A DNA stretch of 64,000 nucleotides, from positions 50,223 to 114,222 of the forward strand of contig JFHB01000091.1 in the NCBI GenBank assembly GCA_000729835.1, written 5' to 3'. The translations under genes and the position numbers were made by a program. Below are positions 32,011 to 43,734 of this stretch, piece by piece (position 1 is the stretch's first letter; each line of letters starts with the position of its first letter). The stretch comes from Atkinsonella hypoxylon. Taxonomy: Eukaryota > Ascomycota > Sordariomycetes > Hypocreales > Clavicipitaceae. The notes beneath the pieces were generated by a model. It was not told the origin of the DNA. It saw only the letters and a program-made list of their open reading frames with translations, and ran no database searches.

Positions 32011-34465
32011 ATGGCGGTTTTCGAATGCGAGGACGCTGGATTGCAGAAAACACAGCTTGTGCCGAATACAGTAGGTATCAGAGCACTAACTTGGTCGTCA
32101 CCAAAAGCTAATGGATTTTTAGCTTGTAGTGCCGCTTCATACTTTCCCTGTGACTAGCGAGTTTGTGTGGCGGCATGAACAGGGCACCCTTATTGAAATG
32201 TATAACGAAGAGCAACTTCTAATCCAGTTGAACAGACAAGCCCGTCCCTTCCAATCCTGGGTTATTAGTCCTATTCCAAATACTACAACATCGTTTCATA
32301 AGTCGTGGCTACTACTGGTGCGGCCACCCGATACTTCAGAAGGGGGCATATTTCCAAATTCAACAGACAAATTTCGAGTCAATATGTTGTCGACTGTGCA
32401 GCGAGACGGCGTGGAATACTCATTGTTGAGTCTCCCGGCAAGCCGTATTCCAAATCCATTTGATTCCATGGAAAAGATGGGGGATCGCGAAGCAAAAGGG
32501 TATGCTGCCTTCAAAGTCGACGTGCCTCGTTCATGGAAAAACACTGCGGGCGAAAACTTGGAGCTTGAACTTATGACAAGCTTACAGACTACTGCTTTAG
32601 CCAACAATTTAGGCGATATGTATCTAAGTGACGATGACTGTCAACTGATCAAAATCGATTGGGACGTTCAAACTACCACCTTTGAGGTAGAGTTGGAAGC
32701 GCTTGGTCGTTTAACTGATGACAAAGGCAGCGACGGGAGGGGCCCGACAATCAAATCCAAGCGCGCCTTTGAAATGATTCTAGACTTTCGATCCTGTTGG
32801 AAAGACTTCTATGATCTACACAAAGCATTTCCACAGCTCAGAAATCCGGCGCACTGCACCTTCAAAATTCCCTCGGCTATTCTCGAGAGGTATAAAGCCC
32901 TCAACCAAGACCATTTCAACTCCTTTAATGGACTACGGAAGATACCAAATGGCATGTACTTTGTTAATGGGTGTCCTGGGTCAGGCAAAACAGAGTGGAA
33001 CATGATCCTAGCAGCAATAGTGCAAAGCGCTCAGAATCGTCACATGAAGAGAAGTCGTGTACTCTTCCTGGTAGACATTAACAAAACTGTGGACGATGCC
33101 GCATCTCGATATTTTTCAATGTGCAAAGAGGCAGGACTAGGTGTTCGAGTTATTAGAATGCATAGCTGGCCGCATGAAATGCGGCAGAGTTCAAAGCTTC
33201 ATGAAATCCAGCCTGAGAGCAATCAGAGCGCATGCCGAAAGTTGGACCCTGACTTTACAAGTCGGTTTTTGACTATTGTTGGGCTGTCAAGATGTACCAT
33301 GAGGCCGAAAGATCCGGCCGTTGTCCCGACACTCGATGAAGCATCATGGCGATATTTCGACGAGAACAAAAACGATATTTTCTCAGGTCTTCGAACTATA
33401 TTGGACAGGATGGAACATGGCGAAGTGCTCTCAAGTGATGATTGGAAGTCGCTGCGGCGGCATGTTACAAAACTGTATCGGGTTGTTTTAGCACGCACAG
33501 ATTTTATCGCAACTACACCAGTAGCAGCATCGGGGAGATTTTCGAAATTCTTCAAGCCCGACCTCATCTTTGTGGACGAGGCCTCCCACGCCAGGGAGCT
33601 TACCACATTGATTCCAATTGCTTACTTTAGCCCGAAGGCCTGGATATTCACGGGCGACGTAAAGCAGACGCAGCCATTCGTTAGAAATATGAAAAGCCAG
33701 GGTGTCAATGCAGGGATCCGATTCAATCCGTTCGCAACTCAGCTGCAAATGAGCACCATGGCGAGAGCCAGCTGTGTAAATGCAATCAATAGCGAGTTGC
33801 TTATCAACAAGCGAGCGTATGGTAACCTCCACCGACTGCCATCGGAATTGTTCTATGACGGCAGAATGGTTTCTGGCCACAGCGGTCAGGACCTGTACCC
33901 AGAAAGCGTGGTACATCTTCAGCATTACCTGCAGGATTTGGGAGATGGGCGAGAAATTGACGAGAATCGCGTCATTATCGACTTGATATCAAGTCATGAA
34001 GAGCGCCAACGGGAGAGCTTTTGGAACCCAGTCCATCATGAATGGGTACTTGATCAAGTCAAGAAGCTACTCGAAGACGATAAACTCCAAAGCATACGGC
34101 GCGGACATGGCGCAACTATCATGATTGCCACCCCATACAGTACCGCGTACAGGCAATACCAGGCCTCTGTAGAATCATGGCCTCGAACCTGGCAAGATAG
34201 AGTACAAGTTTTAACAGTCGATAGGGCCCAGGGAAACGAATCTGACGTGGTTTTCCTCGACATGGTGCGTACTTGCACTTCAGGGTTTATGGATGACCCT
34301 AGAAGACTAAACGTATCCATTACTCGCGCACGGCAAGCCGAAATTATCCTCATGAGGAGGGCAATGGCTTATACGCCACGTGGACGTGGCATTGTCAAGC
34401 GAAGTATATTTCTGTCCAGACTATGGGAGGATATCATGTCTCATAACCGGGTTGTCAGTATATAA
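32011..34465 (+). CDS. UPF1-like SF1 helicase, uncharacterised, 800 aa
   Basis: Exon 1 (32011-32070, MAVFECEDAGLQKTQLVPNT) is spliced over a 52-bp intron (GTAGGT..TTAG, with CTAAT branch) to exon 2 at 32123. The C-terminal about 500 residues are an SF1 helicase: motif I VNGCPGSGKTEW (Lys309), motif II FVDEASHARE (Asp505, Glu506), motif III FTGDVKQTQPF, motif V TVDRAQGNESDVVFLDMVRT and motif VI RRLNVSITRARQAEIIL (about 747-763). The DEAS box, GD-x-KQ and the motif V/VI patterns place it with the UPF1/SEN1/MOV10-like clade. The N-terminal about 280 residues match no domain I recognise. It has no NFX1-type or CH zinc cluster, so it is not UPF1 itself. Lying 613 bp downstream of the RID gene, it could take part in nucleic-acid surveillance, as helicases such as Neurospora SAD-3 do, but that is inference from fold and position only. 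Confidence 0.88.
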
Positions 34466-35327
34466 CGGCAGAGGTTACTTGGTCGCCAATCCTTGTGTGC
34501 ACGGGAGTCTTGAGTGTAGTTCTGATTATATGAAAGTTGTTGTCCTAAGGCAATGTGAATGAAGAATCTATATGCGGCTCAAGGCGAATATCTGTTTTTA
34601 CGATAAGCGATGCTCTGTCGAAGAGAAATAAAGTGAAGGTCTGGGAATTCTTGCATGCGAGCATCTAGATCACATCACACAGAGGTAGTGGAGGGGGGAT
34701 GATGTAATAACCACCGTGTTAAGGCGTTTCATAGTTAGTGGAGCTATATTAACGTTGAAGCCTCGGATTAGATGAAGGATTTGTTGTGAGAGATATCATC
34801 GGACAGTCTCTGTGTCTCCTCGGTGGTGGAAAAAAGAACCAGGACGGCTACATACAATCAAGGGGTTTAGTGCTTACCTACCTGGTTAGTTAGGCTGGTG
34901 ACCGCTACACGACGCGGCCCAACAGGGCCCGACGCCAGATGTTGGTCGTCATTCCCTCGTTCCACGCGCAGCAGATAATCCTGTTGCCAAACCCGCCGGA
35001 AATCTGGCCTGGTCTGGTCTACGGACTAAGCTTCCCTCTTGAACGCCTCTGCCTTATCAACTCCAACCCATGGCGTAACGGCCATGAATTACTTACTGCT
35101 GACATTCCGGAAATCCTTCGCCTTCCCCGTCGTCGGCCCGCTGCGGCCTTGGCGCGAATCGACGGACCGTGACCGTCGCTTTTTTTCTTTTCTTTCTTTT
35201 CTTTTTTTTTAAACAAAAAAACCTACTGCTAAGGAAAGGGGGAGCTGTTCGCTGGGCGGCCTCCCACACCCCCCATTGACCCCCCATTGCTGTCTTGGAT
35301 CTCGGCCCACTTAGATCTTCGAGTTGG
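34466..35327. other. Intergenic, promoter of the membrane C2H2 gene
   Basis: 862 bp without a supported gene. Contains CTTACCTACCTGGTTAGTTAGG (34873-34894), another member of the TACC/GGTA set, and a CT/T-rich tract at 35180-35210 followed by an A-run, forming a potential hairpin. Confidence 0.55.
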
Positions 35328-37352
35328 ATGGTCATGAGCGACGACGACTTAGTAACGGCAACCTCGCCCAAGCTACGATTTACCAATGTGCTCTCCTATT
35401 CTGTCAGACCTGCTCGCTCATTCTCGTCTCGACTGTCGGGGAGTGTCACGACCAGCAGCGTCGAGACCAGATCGACCGTTTCGAAGCGAGACTTGAGTGA
35501 TGGCGCCCTCGCGGGCACGATTGTTGGTGTCTTTGTCGCTGTTGCGCTCCTTGCATTCTGTCTATATCCCGTGGTCATACACCAGCTTAAGCGCCGAAAA
35601 CGAGCCCGTCGGCCGTTAGATACTGAGACCTGCACCCAAGCACAGCCTGCCAATGGATTTGCTGCGGGCCCAATCTCACATTGTCGATTGTCCTCTACCG
35701 ATTCCATTGAACAAGATGGAGAATTGTCACGCGGCGAAATCCGTCATGCTCAGAGTAAGGAGCTGGGCTCGGCTCCGGGCGAAGCCAATATAGCGCAGAC
35801 AGGAGCAGCCGTCGAGTCGTCAGGACAGCGTTCTACACATACGGAAGGAGGACTATGGCAACAACATGAGACCGCTCCTCATAGCGGCGCATTCGCATCG
35901 GATGATGACTACCGAAACGAAACGACGCCATTTCCTTATTACATGCCGGCTTCGATACCGGATGATAATCCTGGGGTGCTACAAGGAACAAGTCACGATT
36001 ACTATAGACCCTCGATACCCTCTTCAGCATTTGGCATGGTTACCACCCCGGACCCTGTCGAACCTGCCCGGACAATATCTCGAGGAAGCTCGTTCAAATA
36101 TAACATGAAGCAAATGTTCCATCGCAGGAGTGGTCGCGATAACTTAATTGCTTCAGTAGTATCAACAGAAGACAAATCAGCGTCGTCACGAGCCTGTCCT
36201 AAAACTGAGCCTGGGCGGATTCTTACTTCTGGAGACCCAACCGATTCTCCCACTGAACCATCACCAACAACAATATCAGCGCATTCACCACCCGCAGAGT
36301 CAGCAGGCAAGGCTGTAATATCGCCTCTACAGGCTGTCATTGCCACTCCGTCGCAATTACCACCGCCAGAGAGGGCTGCTTTCAATGCTACGTCATTACC
36401 GCCAGCACATCCAACTCCTGGGACTGTGAATCCAATGGACATTATGCCTGCTTCAACTCAGTCGGAAATGTGGCATAGAACAGAGCATCAACTCCTAGCG
36501 AATTCTTATCTGTCATTGCCTGGTCAATCATCCTCCAATGACCAGTCAGACAAAAACGACTTTTCAACACTTACGCCGCCACCTGCCACTTCACCTTCAC
36601 CTGCCGAGGTAGCGCAAGCTGTGCGATCTTCTTCTCCCACGAATCAGGAGCCGTTGCAGGAGTCACTAAATCAAGAGGAACATAACTTGCCGATAACGGA
36701 CTTGCATAGCCACGATCAGCGAAGTCCCTCAATGATTTCGGAGAGAAGCCGACGTCCAAGTTATCCTTCGGACAACTCCACTCCTCCTCCGGGGCCGCAC
36801 TCGACAGGGCCATCCACCACAGAATACACACCCTCAACACAGGTAGATAGTCCCTCATCTGGTTCCATGAACAGCTCCGACTTTCGACACAGCGCTTCGC
36901 CACATACAGGACTCGCATCCCCTAAGGTTGGTGTGTTTCGATGCGACGAACCTGGTTGCAGTCAAACGTTTGATCAGTTACACAAACTCAGGTAAGTAGA
37001 GATCATCTATTCACAGTGTACTTGACTAGACTCTTGCAGCTTGCTGGGACCCAAGGGCTGACTGTGATGTAGACACCACCAACGGTACCATTTTAAGGAT
37101 CATAAATGCCTCTATAAGGACTGTGGCAAGGCATTTGGGACAAAGACTCACTTGCAACGGCATATAAATGATCGGCATGAGAAGAAGAAGAAGTTCCACT
37201 GCGCTGTTCCGCTTTGTGATTATTCAAGAGCTGGAGGCAAAGGATTCCCTAGAAAGGACAACTGGAGACGACATATGACTAAAATGCACAACATGGATCA
37301 GCAAAATCTTCCCGAGCCTATCGAGTGCGACTCCGAGATGGGCGGTACTTGA
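35328..37352 (+). CDS. Predicted membrane-tethered C2H2 zinc-finger protein, 647 aa
   Basis: Exon 1 (35328-36991) and exon 2 (37073-37352) are joined by an 81-bp intron (GTAAGT..GTAG) that falls inside the first zinc finger and restores it (DQLHKLR then HHQRYH). Residues about 59-84 form one strong hydrophobic helix (GTIVGVFVAVALLAFCLYPV) followed by the stop-transfer cluster KRRKRARR, predicting an Nout/Cin single-pass protein. A dibasic KR sits just before the helix. The helix is followed by a roughly 450-residue Ser/Pro/Thr-rich disordered linker and then three C2H2-type fingers: FRCDEPGCSQTFD..H..H, HKCLYKDCGKAFGTKTHLQR with HINDRH, and FHCAVPLCDYSR..H..H. The start could also be ATG 35334. 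This arrangement suggests a dormant transcription factor released from a membrane by proteolysis, which is inference. No gene name recognised. Confidence 0.87.
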
Positions 37353-37838
37353 AATGCATACTCAACACCTTTATAGAACAAGGATGCGGACGGGGTGATT
37401 CATTTTCTACGAGAGTCCAGGCATTTCCGGCAAACTCTGTGCGAGGTCTGTCTGACCGTGTCACTGGAGTACATGACCCAGGCTCTAATATGCTATAATA
37501 TCATGCGACGAGTCTGCGAGTAAACCGTTATAGTTTTCATACCGGAATTCGCTTGATTCTTTTCTGCCTTGATAGCCACTGATGAATGGACGAGGCTCTT
37601 GGTCAGTGTTGTGAGCAAATTTTTGTATAAAACGTTGGTGAAGGGGAAGTGCACCAAAGATGGCATTATATCTGGATATACTATAGGACATTACACTTCG
37701 ATCTTTATAGCGACACCTTCGATTCAGGCGTTAAGGATTTAGCGGTATCAGTCTTGAAGTAAGCTTGCATACATATTCTGGGGGAAAAGACACTAGCGAA
37801 GCGTTTACTTTTGCAGATAATTGGCCTCAAGAAGAGCT
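37353..37838. other. Convergent 3' region
   Basis: 486 bp between the membrane C2H2 gene and RRP40; AT-rich, no gene seen. Confidence 0.5.
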
Positions 37839-38644
37839 TCAGCTCAATTCTTTTATTATTCTACGAACTAGCTTCTTCTGATCCTCTACGTTTAATCTCT
37901 TTTCATCCGTTTCCTGAATGGCTCTCCCCACCGCAATCACCGTCTTTGTACTCTCACTGTCCACCCAGAATCGACCGTTTCTGCCTGTCGCTGTTTCGAA
38001 ATGCAACCCAGAAGCGCCAAGCTCTTCCAACGCAACGACCTTCCCTTCTTGCACGCTTTTAGGCATCATCAAACGTCGTGACATGCCTAGTGATATGCTG
38101 AATAGCATTCCACCTGTTAACGGACCTAATTCATCCGCTTTGCCTGTAGAAGAATTGAAACACTCTATCTCAGCATCCATGTGCTTATTTGCCATGCTTA
38201 CTCGCGCATACACGAGCGCTCCAGCTGCTAGAATAGGTCGAGTCTTCTTGGTGGCGGACTCGAACGATAATTGCGGTAGAACCACGGGGGCAGTATAATC
38301 TGATAACGAGACGTAGTAGACGTCTGCAGCGCTTTTTTGAACCGTACCAATGACGAGTTCGCCTACTCTGGGAACATACTGGAGTGCAACATTAGCTTCA
38401 GGGCTATTCTCGCCGTGCTTTCCAGCAAATAAGGAGAGAGGAAATTTACCCGTCCTTGAGAGGTTTCGACCCTAATTGCATTCTTGCGTCTGTCAACAAC
38501 GAATCGACCGGCCAATGTCGGGAGAATGTCATTTGGTGGAACATGGCGAAGGCCAGGACCTAGTCGGAGGGGTTTTTTGGGATGTGATGGTATGAGCTCA
38601 GGATCGAGGCGGTCGCCGGGTAAAACAAAGACTGGTTCTGACAT
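37839..38644 (-). CDS. RRP40: Exosome cap subunit Rrp40, 244 aa
   Basis: RNA-binding cap subunit of the 3'-5' RNA exosome. Exon 1 is 38644-38450 (MSEPVFVLPGDRLDPELIPS) and exon 2 38378-37839; the 71-bp intron has a GTAAAT donor and CCAG acceptor with phase 0. The N-terminal domain reads PLRLGPGLRHVPPNDILPTL, the S1 domain YVPRVGELVIGTVQKSAADV followed by YYVSLSDYTAPV, and the KH-like domain ends with the Rrp40 signature GRNGRFWVDS. Length matches yeast Rrp40 (240). It is divergent from SSZ1, with 407 bp between the two start codons. Confidence 0.95.
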
Positions 38645-39051
38645 TGCAAGGATTGATGTGTTAAGAGAGGTACATGTGTGAAGGCGAAGGCTTCTGATCG
38701 AGCGCAAGTCTTTTAGCCTTGCCTAGGGAGCAAATTGTCTCTGTTTGTCCGTCACTATGTACTTCTCCCAAGTTTGGAGGAACTATGGATACGGCGGGGG
38801 TGTGAGATCGAATTTTTTGGAGAGCAGGTTTCTCTTTTTTTTATCTTTTTTCTAATTTTTTTTTTTTCAAAAAAAAAAAATACCCCACTACCTATTTTCT
38901 GGATTGGATGCCTTTCCCTAACGAAACGTTCTTTGCGAACATACAGTTCTAATAAGTTCGAGAATATCGGCACGACGACCGATTTTCCCGTTTTATACCG
39001 TGTGTGTCACATTTTCCTCCGTCCTTTGCTTCGCACCGGAAGGCTTTCCGC
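38645..39051. promoter_or_regulatory. Bidirectional RRP40/SSZ1 promoter with T12-C-A12 palindrome
   Basis: 407 bp between two divergent start codons. It contains a T-rich block (38834-38855) and then twelve T, one C and twelve A (38856-38880), a perfect inverted repeat. Poly(dA:dT) tracts of this kind commonly exclude nucleosomes in fungal promoters (established knowledge); its role here is inferred. Confidence 0.6.
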
Positions 39052-40969
39052 ATGTCTGAGAGCAACGGTGTCGGACCCGGTCCCGAGCCTGCGGACCGGG
39101 TGGTCATTGGTATTACATTTGGCAACTCCAACAGTTCCATCGCGTACACTGTCGACGATAAGGCCGAAGTTATTGCCAACGAGGATGGAGGTGTGTAGTT
39201 TCGCGAGTGATAAAAGCCTTGCGATTGGGCTTGTCTTGGCGCAAGACATGGTGGTCATGGTGCCCGATTTTGTATGCTGACATGATTTTATTCTTCCAAG
39301 ACCGACAGATTCCCACTGCCTTGTCATACGTAGACGGCGACGAGTACTACGGTACCCAGGCGAAGGCATTCTTGGTTCGGAATCCGTCAAATTCGATTGC
39401 TTATTTCCGCGATTTTCTGGGCAAGGAGTACGTATAACACCAGTAGACACAAGAAGCAAATGGTCCATGACACCGAGCACATGATGGCCTTTTGATACTA
39501 ACTCTGCTGAATTTCCCAGGTTCAAGTCCATCGACCCTACTCACTGCCACGCCGCTGCTCACCCTCTGGACAATAACGGAACCGTCACCTTCTCTATCAA
39601 GGACAAGGAGGGCGATGAGGATGCCTCTTCTATCTCCGTCAGCGAGGCTGCGACTCGTTATCTGCGCCGCCTGGTGACCGCAGCCTCAGATTATCTTGGC
39701 AAGACCGTAACCTCTGCTGTCATCACTGTGCCTACCGACTTTAGCGAGAAGCAGCGCGAGGCCTTAATCAAGACCGCCAATGCGGCTGGCCTGGAGGTGC
39801 TACAGCTCATCGCCGATCCTGTTGCCGCTTTGCTGGCTTACGACGCTCGCCCTGAGGCCGTTGTTGAGGACAAGATTGTCGTTGTTACTGATCTTGGAGG
39901 TACTCGGTCAGATGTTGCGGTTGTAGCGTCAAGGGGTGGCCTGTATACCGTGTTGGCTACTGCCCACGACTTCGAATTTGCCGGTGTCCAGTTAGACCAG
40001 GTTCTCATGGACCACTTTGCGAAGGAATTCATCAAGAAACATAATACGGATCCGCGAAGCAACGCCAAGAGTCTGGCTAAGCTCCGTCAGGAATCTGAGG
40101 CCACCAAGAAGGCCCTCAGTCTTGGAACGAATGCCCAGTTCAGTGTGGAAAGCTTAGCTGATGGCTTGGACTTCTCATCTACCATCAACCGTCTTCGATA
40201 TGAAATGGTCGGTCGCAAAGTATTCGAAGGCTTCAACCGACTTGTAGAAGGCGTCATTAAAAAGGCTGGGCTAGATGTCCTCGATATTGACGAGGTCATT
40301 ATGTGCGGCGGTACTTCTCACACTCCTCGCATTGCCAACAACTTCCGCAACACCTTCCCGGAGACTACTAAGATCCTGGCCCCTGCCACCAGCACCACGG
40401 CCATCAACCCCTCAGAAGCTCAAGTGCGCGGTGCCGCCCTTCAAGCTTCCCTCATCCAGGAATACGAGGCCAACGACATTGAACAGTCCACGCACCCTGC
40501 CGTTACCACTGTCAAGCACATCTCCAATGCCATTGGTGTAGTCACCACCAACGCTGACGGCGAGGAGGTTTTCACCCCTATCATGCAGGCCGAGACGGCT
40601 GCTCCCGCTCGCCGAACTATCCACATTCCTGCCCCCAAGCAAGGCGGAGACGTCTTAATCAAGGTTGTCGAGGGAGGCGCCCATATCAAGGTCACTAAGC
40701 CCGAGCCCAAGGCCAAACAGCCCGTCGAAAACGGCGACAAAGACTCCGACGATGACTCCGACCTGGGCGATTCTGACGAAGAGGAGGAGGAAAAGCGCGA
40801 AAAGGTCTGGAAGCTCGGTAAACAACTTGCCGAGGCTTCTATCAGGGGGGTCAAGAAGGGCGGCAAAGTCGAGGTTACCATTAATGTCGCCGCTGATCTG
40901 GGCGTAAGCATCACCGCCAGAGAAGTCGGTGGCAAGGGCGGCATTCGCGGCACCCTGCCTGCTACTTGA
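39052..40969 (+). CDS. SSZ1: Ssz1, Hsp70-like subunit of the ribosome-associated complex, 571 aa
   Basis: Atypical Hsp70 that pairs with the J-protein zuotin at the ribosomal exit tunnel. Exons are 39052-39190, 39301-39427 and 39520-40969, with GTGTGT, GTACGT donors and CAAG, CCAG acceptors; codons split across both junctions are restored. The nucleotide-binding domain starts VVIGITFGNSNSSIAYTV, then DRQIPTALSYVDGDEYYG, SAVITVPTDFSEKQREAL, IADPVAALLAYD, VVTDLGGTRSDVAVVAS and VIMCGGTSHTPRIANNF. The usual DLGGGT phosphate loop is DLGGTRSD, typical of Ssz1, which does not need ATP hydrolysis. The C-terminal part is a short beta domain after an acidic stretch (DSDDDSDLGDSDEEEEE), with no helical lid. 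Length is close to yeast Ssz1 (538). Confidence 0.95.
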
Positions 40970-41384
40970 AAGACTAATACTAAAGGCTCGGGATGAATTT
41001 TTATTAATTTAGAACCTTCAACTTCTCTTTTTGCAGGGCTCTTCCGATGAATTAGGGCACTGCGTACTCAGGAGTAATGGGGTTGCAAAAGAAGGGGTGG
41101 ACAATAGACTTGTTGCGGGACCTGAAGGGCCATACCGTCACGACGCGAATGGTGATTGGGAAGTTCCGGGTTTATTGGGCTTTCTAGAGTAGCCAGACTT
41201 GAAGAGTGTTGGGACGGATATGCTAGACCGACTGTTGAACGTTAGTATGAATCGACATCACTCGATGTGGTGCAGTGGAAAAGTGTACACATGCTCAATG
41301 TATAGCTATTCAAGCGCGGTCTCATCTTGACAGGCTGACAGAAGAGCTAGAAGATGGATATGTATCCTGTCCTGCAGGTGACCC
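40970..41384. other. Convergent 3' region
   Basis: 415 bp between SSZ1 and the NT-C2 gene; nothing supported. Confidence 0.5.
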
Positions 41385-42915
41385 CTATACAGCCACACTA
41401 GGCAACTTCCACGCAACAAGGTCTTCTCGAACCTCAAACTCGCTCATTTCCTTGGCCCGTCTTATACCAGACTCGCTTCTCCCGCCGGCACCGCTCCCAT
41501 CACTGCTGCTCCCCAGCGTCGGGGCCAGACTTCCCAAGCTACCACTCCTACTGCTGCCGAGATCATCGTCCCTACTATCCTCGAGCTCTGTTCGTCCCCC
41601 GCGCCTATATCCCCTACCCAAGCTATTGCCACCTCCAATCACGGTAGAGACACTCCTATCACTGGACGCGCTGTGAGTTCTCCTATGGCGACTGTGGCCA
41701 TGGCCATGATGACTGCCGCTGCCGCCCCCGCTATGGCTGCGCTGGTGATGGTTGACGTAGCGCCGGAAGTCGCTGGGTCGGAGGGTACCTTCAAATTGCT
41801 CTCCATCTCCGTCGTCGTCTCCATCGTCTTCGTTACTGTCGTGATTGGAGTGCGACTCCTTTTTGGTTTTCCAACCGTTTCCTCCGGAGAAGATGTCCTC
41901 TATGCACTCGTCGGCTGGGGGTTCGTTAGGCTGCCGTGACCAGGAGGCTGCGAGCGTGCGGCGATACAGATCTTGGACTTCGGCTGCGTCTCTGGACTTG
42001 GAGATGTTGAGTATGGCTGTATACTGGCGTGTTAGCTGCGCAAGACGCATCGTAGGTCTTGGTTACATACGAGGTCTCAGATCATGATGGAAATGGTAGA
42101 CCTGGGTAGAGAGGAAATGGGCCAAATACATACGCGATGCATCATCCTCTACGTCCGGAGCAACAAAGCCGGCTATGCCTCCAAACACCGGAGCGGTCTT
42201 CAAGGCCGGAGCAATAAAGTTTCTCTCTCCGTCAACCTGGACCATCAGAATGCCAACCTTGAGCGTGCTGTTGATCTTGCTGTCCTGCAAGAGATGTCTT
42301 CGCACGATGCCTTCTTCCACGACACGAGCCTCCGGTTTGTCTCCGCCTTCGACGGTAGTTGGGCTGACGGCCAGGCTGCTCCGTTTGCGAGGAGGGGAGC
42401 CGATTTCACGACCGAATGAATCACTCTCCTCGACATACTCGCTCAGGTTGAGCTTGACGTAGCCGAGCGTGATCTTCTCCGTCATGCCAAACTCTTGCAG
42501 GATTTCAAACTCGATAGGACAGTCCCCGAGGTTGTTGTTCTTGTCAATAGATATGCGGATTCCCGTCACGAGTTTAGTGTAGCCGTACTCTACTCTGTGG
42601 TTGGAGATGGGGCACTTGTTTGTGCGGCCGCGATGTTCGGCATGTATTGAATGGGAAAGGTGCCATTTTATGAAGGAGTTGCCAGATACGAGGGGGATGT
42701 TGTTCAAGTCGTAGATCTAGGAGTTTGTGCCTCATGTTAGATATTGCAAGGCTTTTTTGAAATTATTTATGAGAGGCTGACCTTGAGATGCAGTTCAAAC
42801 TTGGGCTGAAAGCTGGCATTAGCAACCTGGTCTGAACTGCACTGACTGTGGAAAATTGTGAATTTGCTGGGGAGTTTACCTTGCGAGCCTTACCGACTAG
42901 GGGCAGGAAGTGCAT
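41385..42915 (-). CDS. NT-C2 (EEIG1/EHBP1-like) domain protein, 445 aa, four exons
   Basis: Exons on the minus strand are 42915-42880 (MHFLPLVGKARK), a 24-bp exon 42805-42782 (PKFELHLK), 42716-42071 and 42016-41385. All phases match; the last intron uses GTATGT and a TATACAG acceptor, giving DLRP-P-ILNISKSRD. The N-terminal about 150 residues are the NT-C2 domain: FELHLKIYDLNNIPLVSGNS, then FIKWHL, TNKCPISNHRVEYGY and LGYVKLNLSEYVEES. These domains target proteins to membranes or the cytoskeleton. Downstream lie RHLLQDSKINSTLKVGILMV, the conserved LYRRTLAASWSRQP..ADECIEDIFSGG, and a Gly/Ser/His-rich disordered tail. Fungal members are conserved but mostly uncharacterised; the animal relatives act in endosomal and nuclear-receptor signalling. 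Divergent from POP1. Confidence 0.9.
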
Positions 42916-43734
42916 GTTAGCGATCTGTCACAGCGGCCAATGGAGCAAGTCTGACACAGGTGGCAGCGCGTGCTTAAGAGTGATGCAGCAGGCTGTGTTT
43001 GATCAGCCGGGAGACGGCCGTGCAAGGTGACGAAGGCAGAGAAAGCAGGTTCAGCTTGGCAGCTCGCTGAGATTGGGAAGGCATTCATATCTGTTCACGG
43101 GAACATTGAAATCATAGTAGAACATGGACACTTCAGAGCCGGCACCTCAGAGCGACATGGTGTTTCGCGCAAATCGTGGTTTAAAAGAGAATTGAGGACA
43201 GGTTATTGGTGTGCGAACTACCAATTGACCACATTGATAAGAAAAGACTGACGTCTGGTGGGTTAGGGATGGCAGACTACCTACGTAAGTCCGTAGGCAG
43301 CTGGCGTATACGTATAGCGGCTTGAGATGGCGACCAACACGGAAATAGGGCACGATGGCGGAATGGAGTGAAGAAATGGCGGCTTACTGAGAGACGACAT
43401 GCTGGCTGCGGACAGTAATGCTTATCGCGCAAGAAGGAAGGACTTAGGGCTCGGTGATGGCTAGCAGCGGGTGGTGACACTTCTGGGACCGGGGAGGAGG
43501 CTGAATGAGGCTCTCGCAGGCTCTCGCAGCAGGCGGGGCACATGTATCCATGACCCACATGCATGTACATAAAAAAATTTTAAAAATAAAAATAAAAAGG
43601 CTTATCGATAAAGCTCACTTTGCGAGACATCGTCAAATTTCTGGCACTTGCACCTCGCGTCTTAATGCGCCTTCTGCCTCGGTCAAGGACCAGGACAACT
43701 GGTGAGCTATCTTGGCACCTTGGACGTAGGCGAC
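42916..43734. other. Divergent promoter region of the NT-C2 gene and POP1
   Basis: 819 bp without a supported gene. Contains a CTACGTAAGTCCGTAG inverted repeat (43282-43297) and an A/T-rich block (43570-43600) shortly before the POP1 start. Confidence 0.5.

Noticed and set aside
43606..43734. Upstream exon for POP1 ending at a GTGAGC near 43702
   Set aside because: The implied intron would be under 30 bp; the ATG at 43735 gives a complete Pop1.
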